Positions 14,156-26,662 of a stretch of DNA of 64,000 nt are shown here, piece after piece. The position numbers were made by a program, and so were the translations under genes. The stretch's first letter is position 1. Every line of letters starts with the position of its first letter. Location of the stretch: NCBI GenBank assembly GCA_027422505.1, contig JAPQWV010000407.1, forward strand, positions 248,001-312,000, written 5' to 3'. The notes under the pieces were generated by a model. The model saw only the letters and a list, made by a program, of their open reading frames with translations, did not search any database and was not told where the DNA came from. The DNA comes from Craterostigma plantagineum. Its lineage: Eukaryota; Streptophyta; Magnoliopsida; Lamiales; Linderniaceae.

Positions 14156-16506
14156 ACATATGGTTTATCAAATAAAAGCCGATAGTACATATAGAGAATC
14201 GCAGTGACAGAGTATAGATTTTAGACACAATATACATGAAAATGAAGTTACAATGTACGCTTACAGAGCTCTAAATAAAAGGTGGTAACGACCACAGCAA
14301 CACATCCACAAGTCAGTTACCTTGTTCCTGACATTTAATCAGTAAAATATAAGTTAAGCTACTCTGGAACATGTGAGCGGGAATTATAACTTACAACATC
14401 AGTGTATGATTCCTCACCAACTCCAGTCCGTAGAAAGGTGATTTACCTAGGCAAGCAACGAAGCAATACAAGCAGCTTTCAGCGAGCTAGGTGCCTATGT
14501 TTTGTTCTTGAAAAAGTTGGAAAACTATTGATTGCTCTCGAAGCTTGATTTGCAGTAGCGAGCTAAATTAGCCCAAACAGAGTCAACCTGAATACAGAAA
14601 AAAGGACGCACTTTTGCTGTGCTTGGATCTGCACGGCTGTCCCTTCGATTGCAGCTTTCAAAGTTCCACTCATCTTCAGTAAGACTGAAACGGACAATTG
14701 ATTTTTGATGATTTACCACTATCGTTTATTAATTAAAACAGCTACAAGAATAAACAGTTTGCTATCTAGCAGTCCCCAAGGTCGACCTGAACGGAGTCTC
14801 TGCCTCAAACCGGAGAGAATCAGCGCGCAATCCAGCGCCCACCGGCTGTGACGAACTGCCTGAAACCGAAAGCTGCGAAATCGAAGCCACTACAAAATCC
14901 TGTTATGCGAGGAGGAGGTATAATGTTACGGTTAACAGTGAGTGCGAGGAAGAGGTTTAAGATGATAGCGCGTGAATAGTTTGCAGAAAGATGGCGACGT
15001 TTTTGGCTGGCTCTATTTGGCTAATGGCTTGTTTTGAAGCACAGTGAGTTGGAGATGGAACAACGAAGACGATGGAAGAGTATTTCGGTTTTTTTTTTTT
15101 TTTTTTTGTCTTTAGAAGATGGAATATAATAGATGAAGGTAAATAGATTCTTATAATATACACAATCTTTGACCATATTACTCAATAAATAAATATATTA
15201 TATATTATACATGCTTTGAGATACTGACATTCTCCCACTATCTATTTAATACGCAACTTCTCAACTTCTTAACATCAAAACAGGTATAAAGATATTATAT
15301 ATTTCAGCATAAACTCAATAATATAATATATTATATACATAAAATGTTAATGACATGCTTAAGATATTTCTCAAAAGTAATAATGATACGTTGGAAACCT
15401 AACTGTGTGCCACCACAAAAAGTGTTCATTTCTTCCATATTTTTACGTGCAACATCAAGTATGACCTGGAACTTTAAAATGCAAGTTTCACATAATAGCT
15501 ATATAACTAAAAATATGACCTGTAACCTACCTTATAAACAGGCCACATTCCCGCTTTTAGAATAGTAGTAGATATATATGAGAGCTGAGTGCGACTTGCG
15601 AGAGAAAGACTATAAACGACAGAGATAGGATTACAATGTACGTGATGTGTTGATTTACCAACAAATATTTAACGATGATCGCTTTTAATTGATGGAACAA
15701 AATATTGAATTCCAAAGTTATCGTTCGTTTTAACTGATCCAAGGAAAGGATATCGTGATTGGATGACTTTGGGCCGATGATTTTGTAGCCCATAGATATT
15801 ACGGCCCAATAACACCTTACGCTAGTGTCTAGCAGTAACACCAAAGTTACCGTTGTAGCCTTCACCTTACGCTACTACGTTTCTTCAATGGATGGAAGGT
15901 GAAAGGCTGGAATTCTTGAATGTAAAATCTCAATCGCCGCCCCTCACCTGTTTTTGTTGCCATAAATATCTCAATCGGAGTTTCGCGAGGGGTAATCGAG
16001 GAAACCTATCAAGGTTTTCGGTTTTTTTTTTTTTCATTTTCTTTATCGCAGTTTTCATCAGTTGTCTGATTGAAAATAAGCCCAATCTATCACTCATCTG
16101 CCTTTGGAATACTTTCGTGTGTATAATCTTCTTTTCTTACGATGATTACTTTTCATTCATTCAAGAGCTTGAGATTTTTCCAGATATTTGTAAATCCATT
16201 TTTTTTTTGTTTCTGACTAGTGTCAAAATCGGGAAATGGTTGCCGACATGTATGCGTTTTCTTCTTCTCATTTGCCCCTTCCCTGTGAATCGTTATCTAT
16301 GCCTTTCTCCTTTGTGCGGAATTTTGATCTATTACAAATGTTATGTCTCTGTTATTGTTACTCTTTCCATTCTTTCCAATTACTTTTTTCTTTAAGTCCT
16401 TAACTTTTGAATTCTAAACCCTGAAACGCTTCTGGATACTGGTAATCATCATTCATCAGCATGTTAGATTGAATATCACATCTTGGCATTTGGTTCCCTG
16501 CAGAAT
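14156..16506. other. Intergenic; possible decayed gene on the minus strand; RING-gene 5' UTR
   Basis: Between 14525 and 14900 the minus strand has two open stretches. One (about 14770-14895) reads like a plastid transit peptide (VASISQLSVSGSSSQ onward) but starts with GTG where ATG is expected and soon stops. The other (14525-14719) encodes 64 residues I do not recognise. They may be remnants of a plastid-protein gene or chance. From 15160 to about 15850 the DNA is AT-rich and empty. From about 15850 to 16503 lie the probable 5' UTR and a leader intron of the RING gene, ending in an acceptor CTGCAG at 16503. Confidence 0.35.
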
Positions 16507-19500
16507 ATGGATCCGATGGACATTGATGATCATAATAATGTGGACGTTCCTGACACTCCTGAAAGGTTAACTACACGCGTAACTGGTGGAGAGAATTATC
16601 CAGAAAAGAAACATCTTGGTCCACCTATATCTTTCCGTGTAGAGAAAAGAAGCCCTTTTGAGGGGTGTTCGAAAGATAAACCAATACTCATTGAGAGTGG
16701 AAGCAAAAGGCCACCCCTACGTCTTCATAAGCCCGTAAATTCTAGGCAGCAGGCGGCTTTTTCCTTGGATGCTTCAGCCCCCCAGAGAAACCTTCTTTTT
16801 CGGAAAGGTATTTTTTAAACTTCCTAGTCCTTATAGTTATAGGTCTGGGATACCCAATGGTTGCATTATTTTGGACGCTTTGGGAATTTCCAAAATTTTT
16901 ATTTAAAAAGGTGATAATTTGGTAGATCTAACTTACAGGAGTAGGATGGTGACCTATAGTGGAACTGATTTTTGTAGGTGGACTTGCTGAAAACAGTCGG
17001 CTTGAGTTGAGGAAGAAACCGGGGTTGGTTAATGGGGCTTCAGGTTTTGGTAATGCAGAACTATCAGAGTTTGTTGCAGATTCTCAAAATAAACCTGTTA
17101 ATAATGGTGGTTTTGTCTCTAGAAATTCTATTGCCTCACCGTTGAATAAGCAAAAGAGGTTGGTAAGAAATGGATGTATATCTCCCCATAATATTGCCAT
17201 GGCCAAGAAACTGAACGTGAATGACACTAGTTGTTCTTCACCTTCTAAAGATAACCATGGGCTAGTGGCATCTACCTCTCCATGTTCTCCAGTCAATATA
17301 GGTGATTTGGTTGCTGAAGTTGGTGATTCACACAGAAGAAAGGGCAAAGGTATTCTAACCCAACCGTGCTCGTACAGAGAACCTGCACTTCCAAACAAAA
17401 ACTTGTGCATAAGGTAAAACGGGCCCACCTAGTACACTGAGGTTTTTCAGCTATGCCGTAATCTGAGATTTTTGTTGTTTGTTTTCCATCAAGAGGCTTG
17501 CCACAGATGAAACTTCCTTTACTTGAATTATGTCCATATTTCTTCCACCCGTTCAGGGTTTCTGAGAGTTTCATCTCGAAATTAGAATACAAGATTTTAA
17601 TATTCTATCATTTACTTACAGGAGTTCTATGGAATGTGATGAAAAGGATGTGGGGAAAGGTGAATACGTACAGGATGCCTGTAAAGGCATTGAAGGATCA
17701 GTTGGATGGAGAACTACGCGTAATAAGAGCAGAGAAATTGACGTGTTACCAATTAACATTGCAAGAGAAACAGATGAATCCAATCGATTCCTTGGGGATA
17801 AGACGGGGAGAAAGGGGAAAGGACTCAGTAGTGATCCTAAACTGATCTCTTCAGTCAATGTTTGTCCTAAGGATTCAGCCCCCTATTCTACCGCTACTCT
17901 AGGACAACATAACAGGCACCATTCTGCAACGAACAAACATGTTAAAAGGAAGAAGCAGGGATCGATCCACATCGAGCAGTGTCGGTGAATGTTCCACGTT
18001 AGTATCTGATGATCGTGAAGCCATGGTTCTCAACCAAGAAGCTGATCCAAGATCCACTAGTATTAATAGAACCCATGCACAACCAATTGTCGAGATAGAT
18101 GAGTTGTCTCCTCAATCAAGATGTCACACGCGTGATGAAGAGGCTAAGGCCAGGCAGCTTGAAGCTGATGAGATGCTGGCTCGCGAGCTTCAGGAACAGT
18201 TTTATAATGAAGCACCAATTCAAGGAGTTGGAGAGGTCTATAATATTAATTATTATTTTCTCAAACGTTTTAAACAACTTTGGTAGTCTTTTCCATTGGT
18301 TTGAAAATGTTTGCAAACTCTGTTTGCGCTATTGTGTACCCTTTTATGCCAGGTTGACCAATATCTAGCACTGGCCTCGCAACGTCGTGATGTTTCAGAG
18401 CAAGGTTCTCGCCCGGCAAGGCATTCACGTTCAGTAAGTTTCATGTGGTGTTTAATTGCAGTACACTATGGAGATCTTTCAGAATCTTCCCCGATATGTC
18501 ATGAATGCAAACCGGGATAGTTTCTGATCATTATAATTTTGCGTTACAACCAAGCTGGTGTAATTTCGGAATTTTTTACATGGCTATTACCCTCTTTTGG
18601 ATTTTATGATTAATGGCACCACATCTCATGGTTGATTGTTGCAAGAAAATCATTTGCTGAAAACTGAACAATTGTTCAATTATTAATAGTTAGATTTATT
18701 TTTAAATAGTAAGGCAATACTATATGCATTTGCCTTTTGTTCAGAGAGGATCGTTTGTCTCGGAACTGCGTAGACAAGCTCGCTCTTCAACAAATTCAAC
18801 TGCTGCTCGTAGGGGGTCCCTAGCTAGAGCTTCCACCCTGGGAGGAATGACAAGGTCAAGGATTCGTTTTCCTGGACAGCCTCGTTCTTTGTTGTCATCT
18901 AGTGGAAGCACTTCAATGTTCCCTGCAGACATGGATGTTGAACTTGTAAGATCCTTTTATCCTTGTATCACTGTCTTGTACTTGATTTTTTATTGACGTC
19001 ATCAAGCAAGAGATTGCATGATGTGCTTGGATCGATGAGTTAACTTAGTTTTATTTTTCGTTTGTTTCTAGAGATGTATTTATATTGTGAGACCTTGTGA
19101 TCGGTGGAGTGACTGCTATAAAATATATGTCTAGAATCCTCGACTACAAGTGACTGAATGGATCAATGTTCTCCTTATTTTGGCTCCATCTAATACACTT
19201 CATTCATCATGTTACTTTTTACTATAAAAGTAGTCTTTTATTTCGTTAAATCTAGTAATTTTCTGTAATACCCATATTACCTATTTCTCCAGAGAATGCA
19301 TATACTGGGAGCTCTTGAGGAGTTCACCGATATGAACGCTGGGATTCTTCACACCCATCGCGACTTCAACGAGTAAGAAACATTTGCGATCATTCTGTTT
19401 GATGAAAGCGTTCATATTCACATGCATCTTTAGCTTAGCAGCTATTCCTGGAAGAAGATTCCTCAGCCACTTTTTCTTTGCTATACCTTTTGTCAGGGAC

Positions 19501-19957
19501 GATTATGAAATGTTATTGGCTCTCGATGAGAACAACAATTTTCACAGTGGCGCGTCTAACATGCAAATCAATGGTCTCCCACAGTCTACTGTCCAAGTAT
19601 AATATTTCTAAAATCCCCCAGCAAATCAAGAAATCCTCCACTTACAAACATATCCCGACTTTTATTGTCCTATGGTTGCTTGTTTCAACGTTTTTTGATT
19701 TCAGAATGACAATTTTGAAGAATCCTGCGCCATATGTCTCGAAACGCCAGCAATGGGGGACACCATTCGCCACCTTCCTTGCCTGCACAAGTTTCACAAA
19801 GATGTAAAGCTATTTTCAGCAGTTTTGCCTTTTTCACCTTCCTCTTTCCATTGTTAACGATAACTTAACAATGCGATTTGAATTCTGATTTCAGTGCATC
19901 GATCCATGGCTGAGGAGGAGAACGTCGTGTCCCATATGCAAATCGTCTATAACTTGA
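16507..19957 (+). pseudogene. RING-H2 E3 ubiquitin ligase gene with a 4-bp frameshift
   Basis: Nine coding exons (16507-16807, 16978-17413, 17622-18235, 18353-18433, 18745-18945, 19293-19372, 19497-19596, 19705-19803, 19895-19957). The protein starts MDPMDIDD, is long, low-complexity and Ser/Arg-rich, has a conserved EADEMLARELQEQ helix, and ends in a RING-H2 finger: [13 protein letters not shown], then CPIC. This layout matches an Arabidopsis RING protein I recall as At1g04790-like. RING-H2 proteins bind E2 enzymes and transfer ubiquitin; substrates are unknown here. In exon 3, GGATCGATCC at 17959-17968 shifts the frame and gives a TGA at 17986. The exon sum is 1,975 nt; subtracting four gives 657 whole codons, and conserved sequence continues downstream in the shifted frame. 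So either this allele is broken (losing the RING) or the four bases are a sequence error. All splice sites look intact. Confidence 0.82.
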
Positions 19958-20420
19958 TTCATTCGACGGGCTCTTTCCTTTTTCGAGCAGAATATCTCCT
20001 CGGTAATCGAATCTTTGAATCGCGTTTCCTTTTCTCAAAACGATGACTTATAATATCTATGCGACGAGCTTATGATTGGGAGTCCTCTTGTGGTCCAATA
20101 CTACTAGTCTTGGCTCTTTCTTTCTGAAAACGGTTATATATGTACTATATGAAAAAATGTTGTTGGAGGTTATGGGCTGAGGTAACTTAATGAAATAAAT
20201 GGTCATGGTCTTAGAATATACAAAATTCTTAAGCATTACGAGGTACACGACAAATCATTGTGAGTAGAAAAAGTACTGTCGGAAGAAAATGGACAAATAG
20301 AGGGATCGAAAGTTAATGACTTTTTTGGAATACAGTTCGATACTGATGTTACTAATATGATAGTCCATAAGCGTTGAGTTATTTCTTTGTAACATACAAT
20401 AGTTAAATGCATATGTTAAT

Positions 20421-20423
<3 letters not shown>

Positions 20424-20465
<42 letters not shown>
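20424..20465. repeat. (AT)n microsatellite
   Basis: About 40 bp of uninterrupted alternating T and A in intergenic DNA. Confidence 0.9.
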
Positions 20466-20470
<5 letters not shown>

Positions 20471-21428
20471 GCCAAATAGTACGTCGAGGTCACCGACTCA
20501 CTATGGAGAACCTCACATGTATTCAAAGGTATCCCAATTTATAACACTTCAAAGAAATAAAAATGCGAATCATCATACTTTAGAATTCAACTTTTTTTTT
20601 TTACTTTTATTAGTAGTGTGACAGATGAATATAAATTGGAAGTTGTATTACAAAAACTTATATATATTTAGCACTTTTTAGATAACTTGATATCATTTGT
20701 TTAAGGTTGACGTGATGGTTCGACGCCACGAGCGAGACCTCTCACATGGCGCACACATGCTCGAGCCAATATGGGAGTAAATTGATTAATTAGATGCAAT
20801 AATTCGGATCCTAAATAAATATGTGGTATGTTATGGTTAAGGTTCATCATAAATTTGAGTTATTGAATGTATTACAACTATCGAGCACTCATCGTGATGG
20901 ATGGTTGAAATTATACTCTCCATGTGCTATATGTATATGGTTGGGGTGACATAATGTTTGCTTTGATTAAAGTTGGATCAAAACTCTTTGATTTAATAGG
21001 ATAGAGAAGATAAGAGATGATGTAGAAGAATATCATCTCCCCAAATTAAAGAAAATAAAATACAGATCTCTTAGATTTTGTGTGAACCAAGAAGTATTAA
21101 GTTCTCTAACTGTGGCTCTGTAGACAAGATAGGCTCCCATTAAGCTTTGTACCCTCCTTTGTTTGGTCACAATAGTTAGATCATATAATGTATAATGTGT
21201 TATGTGCACGGAAGGATTGGATTACACTATCATTATTTCATTTAATTACGAGTACTATCATAATTACCAAATCGACGCAAATAAATGGCACGAGTCTCAA
21301 CAAACGACGAACCTAGTTCGTTTATTAACCACGGTCAAAGAAGCAGTTAAGAAGATGGTCTGACTCTGTCTGGTCTCTATGACTAACGGCGCCGTTAAAT
21401 CTAACGTCTTCTGCATTTTTCTGCACCC

Positions 21429-21435
21429 TATAAAA
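21429..21435 (+). promoter_or_regulatory. TATA box of the pectate lyase gene
   Basis: TATAAAA lies 105 bp before the ATG, followed by a CT-rich leader typical of plant 5' UTRs. Confidence 0.6.
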
Positions 21436-21539
21436 CCATCATCAGACACCATCCTCCTTCTCAGCTTCTCTTCTTAACTCTCTCTCTCTCTCCCTCTCTC
21501 GACTTCTCTCGACATTGTGCCATAATTCGTACAAGGCCT

Positions 21540-24500
21540 ATGAGGAAGAAAGGCGTTAACGTCTCTGCTGTTATTACAACGTTGCTGTTCGTGCTCTTCG
21601 TTGGTTGTCTGGCCAGAGTTCAGAAACATGAGATTCTCAACTCGTACGAAGTTTATTCGTTTGCTTTTAGATTTTTCTTACCTTTTTTTCAGAATTAGTC
21701 GTCCCTGAAATGGGAAGATAGTGTACTAGGTAAGACGACGCGTGCCTCATTTATTTCTCATTTATCATTTGATTAATATACAGTTCTGTGGAGAAAGATG
21801 AAACGCAGAGCTCAATGAACATGACGAAGCTGCAAATGTGAGTGTCGTTTCGTTTCTCGTCGTTAATCTCAGTCGTTCTCTCTCTATATATATATCTGTT
21901 AAATATCAGCCGTTGGATTGCCCACTGCTATGCTACTCTAGTGATAATTCCTTTTTACTACATATGCCGAATATACCCCCAATATGAACGTCTTGGTGGT
22001 GTTGAGCAGAACATTGAAATGTTGGCATTGTATTGGCCTGCATATTTTGTCTGAGTCTGAGCTACACGTCTCAAAATGATTTATTATAGTTAACTTATTT
22101 ATATCATAATTATGATTATTTTATAAAGAACTTTTTGATTGGTGCATGCAATTGTGATGCATTTGTGTCGGTAGAAGTATTAGTACGTGATGACTGATGA
22201 GAAAGAGTACAAACACCCCACGTGAATTTATTACATCACCACGTTCCCTTCTTTTATTTATTACCTTAACCACTGATGGAATCAATCTGTATTAAAAAAA
22301 ATGGCCAAAATGGAGCATATGCTGTGTAATTATTTTATGTTGATGGGATTAATTTATATTTAATCCGTTTTTTTTTTTTATATTCAGGTTGGAGAGTATT
22401 CATGAGGAACGCAATTACAACGGGCATGCAGTGGATGACCCTGAAGAAATTGCAAAAATGGTTGAAACGTAGGTGCCATTATTGATATTCTTCTAATGCT
22501 TATAGATACAATAATGTTCTATTTTGCATTTGCTTGATAAGTAAGTGATTAGCTTATAAATCCACCATTTTATTCTTGTTTAGATCCGTGTTATGCGCTA
22601 TAATCTAATTACCTCATTTGACTTTGTCCCAACATGATTCTCTGCATAAGTCAAACGTTGTTTACCACATTGATTATCAATTATTCAACATAAAGTGCTT
22701 TTTCCCCATTATTGTTCTTTTTTTCCGATGTGGTCCATTGAAACTAAACCAATCCAATTTCTATGGTTGCTCTGTTTTCATGTCACTTTCTGCATTACGT
22801 TTCCATGTCCAAAAGGCATGTGCAATTGACAAGTAATGTAAGAACTCTGCATCATGCCATGTGTTTTGTACTATTTTTGATGGATATTACTCTTCACTTT
22901 CATGAGTGGTATAGTATCGCAAATTATCATTTGAATCTTACCTTGATTATTCAAACACGATTATTAAAACAGGTCGATAAGAAACAGCACGGAACGTCGA
23001 AACCTCGGCTACTTCTCATGCGGGACGGGAAACCCCATAGACGACTGCTGGCGTTGCGACCAAGACTGGCAGAAGAACCGAAAGCGGCTCGCCGACTGTG
23101 GCATCGGGTTCGGCCGCAACGCCATAGGCGGCCGAGACGGTCAAATCTACGTGGTCACGGACCCGGGGGACGACGACCCTGTAAACCCTAGACCCGGAAC
23201 CCTAAGGCACGCAGTGATTCAGGACGAGCCCCTGTGGATCGTGTTCAAAAGGGACATGGTGATAACCCTAAAGCAGGAGCTCATCATGAACAGCTTCAAG
23301 ACCATCGACGGCCGAGGAGCCAACGTCCACATCGCGAACGGCGCGTGCATCACCATACAGTTCATCACCAACGTCATCATCCACGGGCTGCACATCCACG
23401 ACTGTAAGGTGAGCCCACGGATGAAAATATTGGACCCCTAAAAAGCTTAAGCTTGAAGGGGTTGGATTGTATCGTATTTCAATTCATATATACTTTATTT
23501 TCAATACGTTCGTTACGTCTAGGCTGATTTCTTTCTTTTGCTAGCGTTAGACGTGTATTTTCATATATGGGTGATGGTGGGATTCCGTAACCATGACCAG
23601 TCCTAGTTGTATGACTAGTTCACCTAAAAATTAATTTTGAACGGAGTGTATCATATTTTAATTATGATATACTGTCTGTATTTACCGATATTTTTTCTTG
23701 TACTTTAGGTGACGGGGAATGCGATGGTGAGGAGCTCGCCGGGGCACTACGGTTGGAGGACTCTGGCTGACGGGGATGCGATTTCGATCTTCGGTTCGAG
23801 CCATATATGGGTCGACCACAACTCCCTCTCCAACTGCGCGGACGGGCTCGTGGATGCGGTCATGGGCTCGACGGCCATCACCATTTCGAATAATTACTTC
23901 ACTCACCACAATGAGGTGTAATAATAATACTTTTGTCTCTACGTCCTATTGCTTCTTCGTCGGGGAAACTAACGAAGGTATTTTTCTCTCTCGATCGGCC
24001 GGCCAAAAAACGCAGGTCATACTGTTGGGACACAGCGATTCTTACACTAGAGACAAGGCCATGCAAGCCACCATTGCATACAATCACTTTGGAGAGGGCC
24101 TAATTCAGAGGATGCCAAGGTAATATGTATATATATGTCTAATTTGTAGAAATAAAACCATGAAGAAGAACTTATGCACAAAAAAAATGGAAGGTGTCGG
24201 CATGGTTACTTCCACGTGGTGAACAACGATTACACGCACTGGGAAATGTATGCCATCGGCGGGAGCGCGGAGCCCACCATCAACAGCCAGGGAAATCGAT
24301 ATCTTGCTCCCACCAATCCTTTCGCCAAAGAGGTTTACCAACTTATATTTAAAAAAATAAATATCAAATTACTGTACTGAAGCTGTTATAAATAAAATTA
24401 TTCAGGTGACGAAGAGAGTAGAGACCTCTGAGGGCAAGTGGAAGAATTGGAATTGGAGATCGGAGGGAGACCTAATGCTCAACGGTGCCTACTTTACGCC

Positions 24501-24627
24501 GTCCGGGGCGGGAGCCTCGGGCAGCTACGCCCGAGCTTCGAGCTTAGGCGCAAAGTCTTCGTCTTTAGTTGGGTCAATTACGGGCGAGGCGGGCGCACTT
24601 AACTGCCGCCCGGGCCGCTCGTGCTAA
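21540..24627 (+). CDS. Pectate lyase (polysaccharide lyase family 1)
   Basis: Cuts de-esterified homogalacturonan by beta-elimination in the wall, with calcium. Eight exons (21540-21643, 21784-21837, 22388-22468, 22973-23408, 23709-23915, 24016-24119, 24194-24332, 24406-24627) sum to 448 residues, normal for the plant family. An N-terminal signal peptide (residues about 8-25) is followed by a short Asn-rich segment, then the lyase domain from [13 protein letters not shown]. Conserved blocks: [52 protein letters not shown] (calcium side), [11 protein letters not shown], and [17 protein letters not shown] with the catalytic-region arginines. All catalytic-domain blocks are intact. The C-terminus ends with Ser/Ala/Gly-rich sequence and CRPGRSC. 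The gene is preceded by a TATA box and CT-rich leader. Its wall role complements the pectin methylesterase at 36.2 kb, though the two are far apart. Confidence 0.95.
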
Positions 24628-26224
24628 TTACTGTACGACATCATACAAAGCCTTAGTTGCTCCTTTTCTTTTCCTTTTTTGCAAGTGTAAATGTTTCTAT
24701 ATACGTCTTCTTTCCACATCTTCTATTGTCCTTGTTCATAATTTAAAAGGCTGTAAAAATATATAATCTATATACGTTTTACTTACAGTTTCCCTTTTTC
24801 CCTGTGGAAAAAACTATGCTGTTAGTGAGGAATATAATAGATAGATGTTGCATTAAGTCGTCTTACCACATTTTGATGCAGACATGAGTACGTTGATTGC
24901 GCAAAAGAAGTATAAAAGGCGAGGACCAAGCCATATATATACATTTAATTCTTGTCCAACCAATGTGACGAAAACATCTCTAAATAATTTTCGTTTTATT
25001 TACAATGCACCCATGCGCTGCTGCTTGCGGATTTGCTGTGTTATACTGTTTTCCATGAACTATTACAACCACTTCTAATTTAATTCATTGAGAACTGTAC
25101 AGAACAGAACACATAACATTTGTCTTTAATAATCGAAGATAGAAAGCGACCTGCCCGATCGAAGATCGATGGTCAAATATATGCAGTTAATTGGTCCTAT
25201 GAAATTTATATTAAATATTTTTGTCGAAATGCACATCAATCAATATTTCCTCACCTGCTACGACACTTTGTGGTCCATTTAAAAAATGCATTATAACACA
25301 AACTAAACCCCAGCCCACATGCAATAGCATATTAGGACATGTTACGTGTTCTTTTCCTTATAGCTGGCCAACTCGCATTTGCCTTTCAATAACGATGTCT
25401 ACAATTGTTTGTTTACTCGAACATATCCATCGGAGATAATAACCGAATATATTTCAGATCGTGACAGACGTTACATATGTGGACTAAATAGGTTCGCCTG
25501 AATAATGATAACATATTCGAATGCTCATCTATTCCAATTTAATTTATGGACATTGCGTCCAAGCCCGTTAAGCGGGCCCAGGCCCGACCGTGTAAACAAT
25601 TCCATTTCCAACAAAACAATAATTTTGCAATTCACGACATCTCGTCATCTTTATACAATGTTTAATATATGAATAGAAAATAAATTTATATCATATATTT
25701 AAACTTCTCACGGTTTATTTTATTTATTTATTTAACACCTACCCGCAATTCATGTTAGAGCATTAATACGCCGCTGAGTGCCATTGCAACAAGTGTTACG
25801 CAGCAGACTACATATTTGCATGGCCTTGAAATCAATATACCATTTATTAAATGTTATTTCCCTTCAATGGGTTGACTATATTTTCCTCTCTTATAATTTA
25901 TCACCATCTTTATTGCATCTCTTCTTTTAAGGAAATGCATCACCTAACTTCTGCTGCTCTTGGAATGGCTGGTGATCAAGATTGCTGCTTTTGCTTAAGG
26001 ATTTCACTGTGTATTAATGCACGCGTTTACTCTACACGTAATCATGAGTCTATTCTTCAACGTTGCTTTATTTATTTCTTCAGTGCATGCGCTCATGCCC
26101 AGTTCCGTAATTTAACATCGCAAGAAACCCTAGAAATTTCCCTATAAATAGAAACGCAAGTAAGCCATTTGTTCCTCAATAACCAAGTATTGTCTATTGC
26201 AGTTATTAGTGAGTCTTTCATCAC
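24628..26224. other. Intergenic, AT-rich
   Basis: The pectate lyase 3' UTR, then AT-rich DNA with no supported gene. A TATAAATA box at 26143-26150 serves the next gene. Confidence 0.5.
26143..26150 (+). promoter_or_regulatory. TATA box of the small wall-protein gene
   Basis: TATAAATA lies 75 bp upstream of the ATG at 26225. Confidence 0.6.
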
Positions 26225-26662
26225 ATGGCAAACTCTAACTTGCTACTCCTCTTCGTCCTCGGAGCCTTAGTTTCACTATCCCATATTGCAAATGCAAGAA
26301 ACATTCCTACTGATGATTCTGATCATGATCACTTAACCACAGCTCATGATCGAGCACTAACCAAGGTTAACCCCAACCCTAGTTATAACAATGCTGATGC
26401 ACTAGCTCCTGCCCAAGAAGGTACTGAAACTGTAGACACTTCGTCGTTGGCTAACTCACCTTCGGCTAATAATGATAATGGAGTTGATGATGAGAAGAAC
26501 TTCATTGCTTATGGTGGCGTGGGAGGATGGGGTGGTGTGGGTGGTTGGGTCGGTGTGCTGCCGGTCTTTGGTGGGCTCGGCGGTGGGCTCGGTAAGGTCG
26601 GTGGGGTTGGTGCCGCTGGTGGGGTCGGCGGGGTTGGTGGGCTCGTGGGCGGTTTGCCTTGA
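26225..26662 (+). CDS. Small secreted glycine-rich 'putative cell wall protein'
   Basis: A single exon of 145 residues. Residues 1-24 are a clear signal peptide ending in IANA, and RNIPTD follows directly, the mature N-terminus seen in plant 'putative cell wall proteins'. A hydrophilic middle rich in Asp, Asn and Ser (about 28-95) leads to a Gly/Val-rich tail with repeated GGVGG and GGLGG and a PVFGGLGGGLG block. It is unlike the 323-residue glycine-rich protein at 3.9 kb in having a long acidic middle and Val in place of Leu. Likely secreted to the wall; function is unknown. Confidence 0.85.
   Translation: MANSNLLLLFVLGALVSLSHIANARNIPTDDSDHDHLTTAHDRALTKVNPNPSYNNADALAPAQEGTETVDTSSLANSPSANNDNGVDDEKNFIAYGGVGGWGGVGGWVGVLPVFGGLGGGLGKVGGVGAAGGVGGVGGLVGGLP

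Larger units (their letters stand above)
19958..21539. other. Intergenic and pectate-lyase promoter
   Basis: AT-rich, with an (AT)n run at about 20424-20465. No gene is seen. A TATAAAA box at 21429-21435 and a CT-rich leader (about 21470-21515) precede the pectate lyase ATG. Confidence 0.5.

Noticed and set aside
15892..16395. A 167-residue ORF on the plus strand
   Set aside because: Hydrophobic low-complexity sequence in T-rich DNA just before the RING gene; better explained as its 5' UTR and leader intron.
17959..17968. GGATCGATCC as a cloning scar (filled-in BamHI site)
   Set aside because: The surrounding DNA is ordinary genomic sequence with no vector; natural duplication or assembly artefact is simpler.
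20710..20765. tRNA-like GGTTCGACGCC
   Set aside because: No acceptor stem, D arm or anticodon arm could be paired around it.
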